From positions 372,001 to 436,000 of the forward strand of contig JAXLVA010000001.1 in the NCBI GenBank assembly GCA_046329235.1: a stretch of DNA of 64,000 nt. The letters run 5' to 3'. The stretch's first letter is position 1, and each line of letters begins with the position of its first letter. The position numbers were made by a program, and so were the translations under genes. This document shows, one piece after another, positions 28,805 to 35,743 of this stretch. Below the pieces are notes generated by a model. That model saw only the letters and a list, made by a program, of their open reading frames with translations. It did not search any database and was not told the origin of the DNA. The stretch is from JALONH01 sp046329235 (GTDB taxonomy: Bacteria > Bacteroidota > Bacteroidia > Cytophagales > Cytophagaceae).

Positions 28805-29170
28805 TTAATTTTTCATATACGCCTGATACTCTACAATACGTATTTTATTTTCTTCCAAAGTAAGAATTCCTACATCGTAACAAAATTGATATTGATTTCC
28901 TTCTTTAGTAGAATAGATGGAAGTGAAATAATTAAAGTTATAACCCATATCAGCCAATACCTCTTTACGCACTATGGACATTCCTTTGGGATTGAGTGTT
29001 TTTAATATTTTTCGATTTAGGCGAAGCTGTTTATTAACTGCCATGATCATTCGTTCAGAGGAGGAACGTTGACGGTGATTATAGTTTGACCTACACTGGT
29101 CATCACAAAATCGTTTATCGGCACGACCTGATAAAGGTGTGCTACATTGCAAACATAATTTATTTTCCAT
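28805..29170 (-). CDS. Small zinc-ribbon protein of unknown function
   Basis: About 121 residues from ATG 29170. The N-terminus is a zinc ribbon (CLQCSTPLSGRADKRFCDDQC), followed by a basic region and a mixed C-terminal part ending YQAYMKN. The 29191 start would add 7 residues. I do not recognise a function. It is divergent from the tyrosine recombinase, and the region between them holds a striking repeat array, so it could be a DNA-binding partner or regulator; that is inference. Confidence 0.7.
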   Translation of the reverse strand: MENKLCLQCSTPLSGRADKRFCDDQCRSNYNHRQRSSSERMIMAVNKQLRLNRKILKTLNPKGMSIVRKEVLADMGYNFNYFTSIYSTKEGNQYQFCYDVGILTLEENKIRIVEYQAYMKN

Positions 29171-29191
29171 AGCTGTAGAAAAGTGTACCAA

Positions 29192-29241
29192 TATACGGAT
29201 ATATCCGGTTATAAACGGTTATATCCGTATATAACCGGATA
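29192..29241. repeat. Interleaved inverted and 10-bp-phased repeat array upstream of the recombinase
   Basis: Three forward 12-mers at 29192, 29202 and 29212 (TATACGGATATA, TATCCGGTTATA, TAAACGGTTATA) are followed by exact inverse copies of the first two at 29220 and 29230. The CGG triplets recur every 10 bases, then CCG every 10. The inner inverted pair is separated by 6 bases (AACGGT). It lies in the divergent promoter region between the Zn-ribbon and recombinase genes. It could be a recombinase core site or a cooperative operator. Confidence 0.85.
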
Positions 29242-29282
29242 ATTACACGTTTAGCATACAAAGGAGCGCTATTTTTAGCCTT

Positions 29283-30710
29283 ATGAATACCAGCGAAATT
29301 CCTATTTATCTGCAAAGTGACATCCAAAATGGTCAAGCCGTTTATGGATTAGTATTTCAAAAAAATCCTACACTTTATTATTGGTTAAAAAAGCATTCAC
29401 AAGTACATACAGATAAAAATACAGGTAAATTATATATACCCGCAGATGAGGGCTGGATCGAATATTTAGAAATTGCTTCTAAAGGAAGGTTAAAATTTCA
29501 TAGAGCTAATTTGCAAAAAGAGGTGATAAAACCTGCTATTCATAAGCAAGTAGATAGCGTTAAGTCTTTTGAAATTCCTAAGTGGAATTATACTATCAAA
29601 CTACATTTAAAATTAGCTATTGTTGAAGAACGTCCGGTCTATTTGTTAACTACCGAAACGGTGTTAGATGCCAAAGCTGTTTTGCTAACCCACTCTGATG
29701 TACAGTATAACCCACGTTTGCAAGCGTTTTATCTAGAACGTAAAGAAGAGAAACTAGCTTCCTTATTAAATCATATCAAAGGGAAAGCTTATATACAAGT
29801 ACATCAACATGTAAAGTTTCAAAGCCTCTGGATAGAATCTAAATTTTGGAGTCAACGATACCAAGTACAGCTGAACTTTCCGGATGACTATTTGAAATCA
29901 TTGAAAGCTGCCAATTATAGTAAAACTACTATTCATCACTATTATCATAGCTTTTATTTATATCTCTATTTTTTATATGTGAAAAAAAAGGAATTGAAAG
30001 GTATCACTCCGGAAGAAGCCAATAATATAGTGGTTAAAATAGCCACAGCTAATAAGTATGGAACTAGTGCTACTAATATTTTGATAAATGCCGTATTGTA
30101 CTACTACCGAACGGTTTTAAAAAACTCCACCTACAAATCTGAAATACAGCGTCCACAAAAGGAAAAGACTTTGCCCAAAGTATTATCTAAAGAAGAGGTA
30201 GAAAAAATCTTGCAAAATTGTATCAACCGCAAGCATAAAACTATGTTAATCATGCTTTACAGCACAGGATTAAGAGCTGGAGAGATAATAAATCTAAAAG
30301 TTAATGACATTGATAGTAAACGGAAGTTAATTTATATACGCAAAGCCAAAGGATTCAAAGACCGAACGGTGATGCTCTCGGATAAATTATTGGAACATTT
30401 GCGCAACTATTATAAAGAGTATGTGCCCAAAGTATTTTTGTTTGAAGGTCAGTACGGCGATCAATATTCCCAGAGTTCCTTGCGTAAAATATTGAAAGAT
30501 GCCGCTCAAAAGGCTGGAATCAAAACAAGCCCCACGTTACATTGGTTGCGCCATTCTTTTGCTACGCATTTATTGGAGGCGGGCACCGATCTACGTTACA
30601 TACAGCAATTATTAGGTCATAGTAGTTCCAAAACTACGGAGATATACACTTATGTGAGCACCAAGCATATTTCTCAGATAAAGAGTCCATTAGATGATTT
30701 GAACATATGA
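29283..30710 (+). CDS. Tyrosine recombinase (XerC/D-like integrase)
   Basis: A 475-residue site-specific recombinase. The catalytic set is R331 (STGLRAGEI), H420 and R423 (LHWLRHSFATH), H446 (LLGHSSSKTT) and Tyr455 (EIYTYV). An N-terminal extension (~1-190) precedes the SAM-like core-binding domain (~205-280). I see no IntI-specific insertion between the conserved boxes, so it is not a canonical integron integrase. It is transcribed toward the cassette array and overlaps the next gene by ATGA. Plausible recombinase for the structured sites downstream, but that link is inference. Confidence 0.9.
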   Translation: MNTSEIPIYLQSDIQNGQAVYGLVFQKNPTLYYWLKKHSQVHTDKNTGKLYIPADEGWIEYLEIASKGRLKFHRANLQKEVIKPAIHKQVDSVKSFEIPKWNYTIKLHLKLAIVEERPVYLLTTETVLDAKAVLLTHSDVQYNPRLQAFYLERKEEKLASLLNHIKGKAYIQVHQHVKFQSLWIESKFWSQRYQVQLNFPDDYLKSLKAANYSKTTIHHYYHSFYLYLYFLYVKKKELKGITPEEANNIVVKIATANKYGTSATNILINAVLYYYRTVLKNSTYKSEIQRPQKEKTLPKVLSKEEVEKILQNCINRKHKTMLIMLYSTGLRAGEIINLKVNDIDSKRKLIYIRKAKGFKDRTVMLSDKLLEHLRNYYKEYVPKVFLFEGQYGDQYSQSSLRKILKDAAQKAGIKTSPTLHWLRHSFATHLLEAGTDLRYIQQLLGHSSSKTTEIYTYVSTKHISQIKSPLDDLNI

Positions 30711-31321
30711 TAAAAATGGGTAAATTAGGTGTTAGTAATTATAGAAAAATAGGCGTGCCCAATTTATATATTATAGCAGGTTGTAATGGAGCTGGTAAAA
30801 CCACGGCTTCTTTTACCGTTTTACCTGAAATATTAGATTGTAGAGAGTTCATCAATGCCGATGAAATTGCACGTGGGTTATCTCCATTCCAGCCAGAAAA
30901 AGTTGCAATTCAGGCAGGTAGGATCATGTTAAATAGGATGAATGAGCTACTTCAAAACAAAGTAGAATTTGCCTTTGAAACCACGCTTTCAACCAGAAGT
31001 TACATCCAATTTATCAAGAGAGCACATGAAGAAGGTTATAATGTAATATTGATTTTCTTTTGGTTGAATACTGTAGATTTAGCTAAAGAAAGAGTCAAAA
31101 TAAGAGTTTCTGAAGGAGGACATAACATTCCTGAGGAGGTAATTGAAAGAAGGTATCAACTTGGTCTAAAAAATTTGCTCTAATTGTATTTGCAAAAAGT
31201 AGACTCTTGGATGCTATTTGACAATTCGTCTGATACATCAATAATTGTTGCTGAAGGAAATAAAGGGGAGACTACTGAAATCTATGATAATACCAAATGG
31301 GATATAATAAATAAGATATGA
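30707..31321 (+). pseudogene. Zeta-toxin-like P-loop kinase gene interrupted by an in-frame TAA
   Basis: The N-terminal 158 residues show a P-loop (IIAGCNGAGKTTAS) and the FINADEIARGLSPF and FAFETTLSTRSY motifs of zeta-toxin/UDP-GlcNAc-kinase-like ATPases. TAA at 31181-31183 ends the frame, but the same frame continues with VDSWMLFDNSSD and a family-typical end to TGA 31319-31321 (204 codons in all). It is therefore one gene broken by a single nonsense codon, or a recoded stop. The start overlaps the recombinase stop by 4 nt. The short product might still fold but lacks the last quarter. Confidence 0.8.
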
Positions 31322-31479
31322 ATAATAAAGATTTGCACCATAAAATTAAAGAAGGAGTTCAATTGGCAGTATCTAGAATGATTGAACATAAAAAATCAAT
31401 TGACGGAGATCTTGTGTACTCTATTAATGGTAAAATTGTAAAAATTAAGGCAAGAGACCTTAAATATAATAATCACTAA
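31318..31479 (+). CDS. Small 53-residue partner of the zeta-like kinase
   Basis: ATG 31318 overlaps the kinase stop (ATGA). The 53-residue product starts MNNKDLHHKIKEGV, has a helical middle (AVSRMIEHKKSID), and ends with a basic segment. It has the size and position of an antitoxin or accessory protein of predicted ABC-type-ATPase/zeta-like modules in Bacteroidota. No catalytic motif. Confidence 0.65.
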   Translation: MNNKDLHHKIKEGVQLAVSRMIEHKKSIDGDLVYSINGKIVKIKARDLKYNNH

Positions 31480-31486
31480 AGTGAAT

Positions 31487-31514
31487 ATACATGCACCAGG
31501 GTGTATGTATACAC
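31487..31514 (+). repeat. Overlapping hairpins just before the first cassette boundary
   Basis: ATACATGCACC (31487-31497) pairs with GGTGTATGTAT (31500-31510) with one mismatch, and GTGTAT (31501-31506) pairs with ATACAC (31509-31514). The first core GTTATAGGGC starts two bases later (31517). It could be a terminator or part of the platform insertion site. Confidence 0.45.
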
Positions 31515-31557
31515 TAGTTATAGGGCATTTTAAAACAAACCGCAAACAGACAAATAG

Positions 31558-32082
31558 ATGGCATACTTAGTATTAGCATATCCAGAACTGACAAGTGAAA
31601 GTTTCGACAGAATTCAAAGTTATCGCAAGGACAATGACGAACTATTTTTCAACGTAGTCAATCCTCATTTTACGATTGTTTTTCCTGTGTTTGACATTTC
31701 AGAAGAAGAATTTACTAGAGAAGTTAAAGACAAATCTGCAAATTCGGTAAAATTTGACTTTATTATTCGGTGTGCAACAATTAATAAAGATGCTTTTAGT
31801 GACTATTTTCATACTTTCTTAGTGCCGGACGAAGGATACAGTAGAATAGTGAAACTTCATGACAAACTTTATAGCGATAAACTCAAAGACAACTTGCGAC
31901 TTGACCTTGATTTTGTACCTCACATAGGTATTGGAAATTCACAAGACAGATATAAATGTAAGAAAATGGTTGACGAATGGAATAAGAAGGAGTTTGAGTT
32001 ACAAGGTACAATTTCACGGCTGACAATTGTAAGATATGAAGACGATGTTGTAACGACAATTGAAGAAATTAAACTTAAATAA
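31558..32082 (+). CDS. 2H phosphoesterase / 2'-5' RNA ligase-like protein (cassette 1)
   Basis: A 174-residue LigT-fold protein. The first catalytic motif is HFTIVFP (HxT); the second is HIGIGN, where the usual Thr/Ser is Gly. The substrate is unknown; the family cuts or joins 2',5'- or cyclic phosphodiesters. It is the only gene of cassette 1, starting 41 bases after the cassette boundary and ending just before the site. Confidence 0.75.
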   Translation: MAYLVLAYPELTSESFDRIQSYRKDNDELFFNVVNPHFTIVFPVFDISEEEFTREVKDKSANSVKFDFIIRCATINKDAFSDYFHTFLVPDEGYSRIVKLHDKLYSDKLKDNLRLDLDFVPHIGIGNSQDRYKCKKMVDEWNKKEFELQGTISRLTIVRYEDDVVTTIEEIKLK

Positions 32083-32085
32083 AGA

Positions 32086-32233
32086 AAAACGCCCTATAAC
32101 AGGCGTTTGGCTCAATGGCGGGTGAAGTGGTTAATTAAAAATTCTACCTCGCATCAACTTTTGTGGTGTATTGACAGTTTTTTGCTCCGAAATCCGCCAC
32201 TGCGCCAAGCGCCAAACCGTTATGTGCCATTTT
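32086..32233 (+). repeat. attC-like recombination site A
   Basis: Inverse core GCCCTATAAC (32091-32100), one unpaired A, arm 32102-32121, 72-nt terminal region, arm 32194-32213, AAACC, core GTTATGTGCC (from 32219). The arms pair at 17 of 20 positions. The inverse core is fully complementary to GTTATAGGGC at 31517. Confidence 0.85.
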
Positions 32234-32273
32234 AGGAGACACCGTACAACATCAAACTGACATACCAAATTGA

Positions 32274-33023
32274 ATGATTTATAAAGAGTTTCAACCCGAC
32301 AAATTACTAAACGACTTCGTTAAGAATTATTGGTGGTTTGACAATTCTACAACTCAACAACTTGACTTTACAATTTTGCCAGACGGCTGTTTTGACCTTA
32401 TTATTTCATTTGACAATTACCAACAAAAAGAAATATCGTTAACAGGAATTTGGACTAAACAAGTTGAAGTTTCTATTGAACCGAACAGACAACTTTTTGG
32501 AGTTCGTTTTAAATTATTAGCGACTGACTATATCTTGCAACAAAACATTTCGGCTTTTTGCGACAGCGAACAAACAAAGGAAAACGACTTTTGGCAATTA
32601 GACAAAATCTCTTTTGCAGATTTAGAAATTGCAACGGAAAAGTTGAATAAAATAATGCTCTCAATTTTGGGAAGTCAAAAAGGAATTGACAGTAGAAAAC
32701 AAAATCTTTTCAACTTGTTGTATCAAACAAATGGCGAGCAAACAGTAAAACAATATTCACAACAAATTTTTTGGACAAGCAGACAAATCAACAGATATTT
32801 CAAAGACAGATTTGGCATTCCCTTAAAATCCTACTGTAAGATTTTAAAACTTTTTGCTTCTTTCAAGCACATTCGGAAAGGACAACTTTATCCCGAACAA
32901 AATTATTTTGACCAATCACATTTCATAAAAGACTTGAAAAAACATACAGGAAACAATCCAACAGAATTGTTTGAGAATAAAAACGACCGATTTTTACAAT
33001 TGGCAACGATGACAGAAAAGTAG
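32274..33023 (+). CDS. AraC-family transcriptional regulator (cassette 2)
   Basis: A 249-residue protein with an N-terminal ligand-type domain (LPDGCFDLIISF region) and a C-terminal AraC helix-turn-helix part (TSRQINRYFKDRFGIPLKSY, then YFDQSHFIKDLKKHTGNNP). It opens a three-gene cassette and probably controls the downstream VOC gene. Codon and base use (many GAC, AAC, ACA) differ from the backbone genes. Confidence 0.85.
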   Translation: MIYKEFQPDKLLNDFVKNYWWFDNSTTQQLDFTILPDGCFDLIISFDNYQQKEISLTGIWTKQVEVSIEPNRQLFGVRFKLLATDYILQQNISAFCDSEQTKENDFWQLDKISFADLEIATEKLNKIMLSILGSQKGIDSRKQNLFNLLYQTNGEQTVKQYSQQIFWTSRQINRYFKDRFGIPLKSYCKILKLFASFKHIRKGQLYPEQNYFDQSHFIKDLKKHTGNNPTELFENKNDRFLQLATMTEK

Positions 33024-33054
33024 TTTTGCATCATAAATGTAAAATAATAGCAAA

Positions 33055-33504
33055 ATGAAATTCAGTAACATCAGACTTTTAGTGAACGACTTTGATAAGT
33101 GCTTCACTTTTTACAACGACATTCTTGGTTTAGAATGTACTTGGGGTAAACTTGGCGACAATTTCGCAAGTTTCAATATTGGCAATCCATCAGGACTTGC
33201 ATTGTTCAAAGCAGAACTAATGAGTATCGCCATAAACAACACTGACGCAAAGAAGAATGAAATTTTGCAAGACAAAGTTGCAATCATTGTGCAAGTGGAC
33301 AGCGTAAACGAAACATACAATTCGTTACAAAACAAAGGCGTAAAATTCTTAACAGAACCAAAAGATATGACAGCTTGGGGTATTAGAGTTGCACATTTCA
33401 GAGACCCAGAAAACAATTTAATTGAGTTGTATTCTGAATTGCCAAAAGAAAAATGGGACAACCATTTAATTGAAGACGAAAGAAATTTTCAAAAAAGTAA
33501 ATGA
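33055..33504 (+). CDS. VOC-family glyoxalase-like protein (cassette 2)
   Basis: A 149-residue vicinal-oxygen-chelate protein: FSNIRLLVNDFDKCFTFYND at the start, a second half-module, and the end motif FRDPENNLIELYSE with the metal-binding glutamate. Members include glyoxalases and antibiotic-binding/resistance proteins; the substrate is not predictable. It overlaps the next gene by 4 nt. Confidence 0.85.
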   Translation: MKFSNIRLLVNDFDKCFTFYNDILGLECTWGKLGDNFASFNIGNPSGLALFKAELMSIAINNTDAKKNEILQDKVAIIVQVDSVNETYNSLQNKGVKFLTEPKDMTAWGIRVAHFRDPENNLIELYSELPKEKWDNHLIEDERNFQKSK

Positions 33505-33785
33505 CAAAAGAGCAAACGATAAAAGAACTAACAATTATTCCAGGGGTTGGTAAGTCATTGGCTACCGACCTTTGGAATATTGGTATTACATCAATTGCCG
33601 ACTTAAAAGGACAAAACCCTAACAAACTTTATGACCTTTCAAACGCTTATGCAGGAACAGTTCAAGACAGATGCGTTTTGTATGTTTTTAAGTGTGCAGT
33701 ATATTTTGCGAACACACCGACAGACGAACACGAAGCAGAAAAACTGAAATGGTGGAATTGGAAACACAAGAAAAACGGCACATAA
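33501..33785 (+). CDS. Cdd1-like helix-hairpin-helix protein (cassette 2)
   Basis: A 94-residue protein with the HhH motif IIPGVGKSLATDLWNIGI and the YAGTVQDRCVLYVFKCAVYF and KLKWWNWK segments of the Cdd1 (pathogenicity locus) family. Likely nucleic-acid binding; true role unknown. Its stop codon lies inside the inverse core of site B, so gene and site are fused end to end. Confidence 0.8.
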   Translation: MTKEQTIKELTIIPGVGKSLATDLWNIGITSIADLKGQNPNKLYDLSNAYAGTVQDRCVLYVFKCAVYFANTPTDEHEAEKLKWWNWKHKKNGT

Positions 33786-33919
33786 CAGCAGTTTGGCAAA
33801 ATGGCGGGTTCAGTGCTAAATTCAACTGCAGTTCTTCGATTGAACTTTAGTGCAAAACTGAACATTTGTGCTTCGATTTCCGCCACTTCGCCAAGCTGCA
33901 AACCGTTGTACGACATAGT
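33772..33919 (+). repeat. attC-like recombination site B
   Basis: Inverse core GGCACATAAC (33777-33786), one unpaired A, arm 33788-33807, 72-nt terminal region, arm 33880-33899, AAACC, core GTTGTACGAC (from 33905). The inverse core is fully complementary to GTTATGTGCC, the start of cassette 2 at 32219. Confidence 0.85.
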
Positions 33920-33937
33920 AAAACCGAACCAAACAAA

Positions 33938-34801
33938 ATGAAAGTCAGAGAAGAAAAGTTAAGAACAATTATAGAATGGTCGGAGAAAAACGAAGATGTA
34001 AGAGTTCTTCTTCTGACAAGTTCACTTGTAAATCCTTTAGCACTTGTTGACGAATTTAGTGATTTAGACATTGAATTTGTTTTTGAGGATAATACAAATT
34101 ACATTTCAGACAAAAGCTGGACGCTTAAATTCGGAAATCCAATTGCTATGATTGAAGAAGACGAAAGTTGTTTTAACCATAAACACGCAATGAAAATGCT
34201 ACTTTATGAAGACGGTGTGAAAGTAGATTTTAAACTTTACAGCAAATCAAAATTTATAAAGGAAACGCAAGAGAAAGAATTACCAGAAGATTGGGATATT
34301 GGTTATAAAATTTTAATTGATAAAGATGGTATTACAAAGCAAATGCTGAAACCAACTTATCAAATTTCCATTATCAAAAAACCGTCTGAAAAAGAGTTTC
34401 AAAATCTAATAAACGATTTTTGGTGGGACACAACTTACGTGGCAAAGTGTCTTGTGAGAGATGAAATATTCTATGCGAAATTTATGTCGGAAACCGTTAT
34501 TCGCACAGAATATTTAATTCCTTTAATTGAATGGCACATTGCAAGTGAACACAATTGGAACATAACGACCAATAAATATGGACGACTTTTCAAAAAGTAT
34601 CTTAACCAGGAAATGTGGGCTAAAACAGAACAAACATTTTCAGGGAGCGATATAAAGGAAAATTGGACTGCTCTATTTTCAATGACTGATTTAGTTTCAG
34701 AAATAGGAACTGAATTGTCAAAAAAATTAGAGTACAAATACCCGGATAAATTAGAAAATGACATACGAAAATATTTAGCTGGACTAAAACCCAAAACATA
34801 A
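33938..34801 (+). CDS. aadS: AadS-like aminoglycoside 6-adenylyltransferase (cassette 3)
   Basis: A 287-residue nucleotidyltransferase of the ANT(6) family. The active-site strand is SSLVNPLALVDEFSDLDIEF with the metal-binding Asp pair; FNHKHAMKMLLYEDGVKVDFK and DFWWDTTYVAKCLVRDE are as in Bacteroides AadS. It would adenylylate streptomycin. The gene stands alone in cassette 3, and its stop codon lies at the edge of site C. Resistance is inferred from the family; drug range is untested. Confidence 0.85.
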   Translation: MKVREEKLRTIIEWSEKNEDVRVLLLTSSLVNPLALVDEFSDLDIEFVFEDNTNYISDKSWTLKFGNPIAMIEEDESCFNHKHAMKMLLYEDGVKVDFKLYSKSKFIKETQEKELPEDWDIGYKILIDKDGITKQMLKPTYQISIIKKPSEKEFQNLINDFWWDTTYVAKCLVRDEIFYAKFMSETVIRTEYLIPLIEWHIASEHNWNITTNKYGRLFKKYLNQEMWAKTEQTFSGSDIKENWTALFSMTDLVSEIGTELSKKLEYKYPDKLENDIRKYLAGLKPKT

Positions 34802-34948
34802 CTACGTCGTACAACATCGTATTGGCAATAGGCGGGCTGAACGGCTTCGTATCAACGGAAGTGCAAAATTCAACTTCTGTTCTTTGATTAAAGTTCAGTG
34901 CTAAAAATCCCGCCCATCGCCAATACGCGGCACGTTGTGTGTAAGGTT
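34801..34948 (+). repeat. attC-like recombination site C
   Basis: Inverse core GTCGTACAAC (34806-34815), one unpaired A, arm 34817-34836, 72-nt terminal region, arm 34909-34928, GGCAC, core GTTGTGTGTA (from 34934). The inverse core is fully complementary to GTTGTACGAC, the start of cassette 3. Arm sequence differs most from the other sites but stays paired. Confidence 0.85.
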
Positions 34949-34969
34949 AAAAATAGATTTCGATATAAA

Positions 34970-35731
34970 ATGAATAAGTTTATTATGAATAAAAGATTTA
35001 ATTTAGAAACACATGGTGATCCTGTTGAAAGAGAAAATATTGATTTTATTACAAATAATATAAACGGTTATAGATGTATATGGGAATTTTTTATTGGTAA
35101 TAATAATGGATATCCACCGACAACAAAAGGTTTAAACCCACAACAAACTTTAAATAGAATAAAACTAGCTGAATATAATTACAGTATATTATTTTCATTA
35201 CTTTCAATAAAACGTAAACTTGATTATTACTTAATTGAAAAATCTAAACAATCTGATAGTTTCACTATTAATGAAGATACAAAAATTATATTTTCTTCTA
35301 TTTCTTCAGTTATTGACCTTTTAGAAAAAAATTTAGCATTAGTAAATATTTATGACCAAAAACTAAAAGATAAAATAGATTTGGTTGGTAAATATATGGA
35401 AGAAAGAAATGAAGCATTACATGGTAGAAAACTTAGAATAAAAATAGAGAACGGAGTAGTTTATATACCAAAAACTGAATTAAACGAAAACCCATTTTTA
35501 AATAATAAAAATTGGAATGAATATGATGAAAAAGAATTTATCGAATTTTATTCTTACCTAGATAAATGTTTAGATTTTTTATGTCAAGTATCCTCAGAAA
35601 TATTTAATAAAATATTTGATAAATTATCAAAGGATTGGAAGAGTATCGAATTTATAGATGTTGATTATGATAAAATAGATACAACACAATATTCAGGTAC
35701 AACTGAAACTAATATAACAATCATTACCTAA
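34970..35731 (+). CDS. HEPN-like protein with R-x4-H motif (cassette 4)
   Basis: A 253-residue, very AT-rich, mostly helical protein with no recognised full-length family. The segment YMEERNEALHGRK contains R-N-x3-H, the signature of HEPN ribonucleases. This suggests an RNA-cleaving toxin or defence protein, weakly supported by one motif. It starts 36 bases after core C. Its stop codon lies 8-9 bases before the IS element, so it is intact while its own recombination site is gone. Confidence 0.6.
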   Translation: MNKFIMNKRFNLETHGDPVERENIDFITNNINGYRCIWEFFIGNNNGYPPTTKGLNPQQTLNRIKLAEYNYSILFSLLSIKRKLDYYLIEKSKQSDSFTINEDTKIIFSSISSVIDLLEKNLALVNIYDQKLKDKIDLVGKYMEERNEALHGRKLRIKIENGVVYIPKTELNENPFLNNKNWNEYDEKEFIEFYSYLDKCLDFLCQVSSEIFNKIFDKLSKDWKSIEFIDVDYDKIDTTQYSGTTETNITIIT

Positions 35732-35743
35732 GAAAAACCTGTA

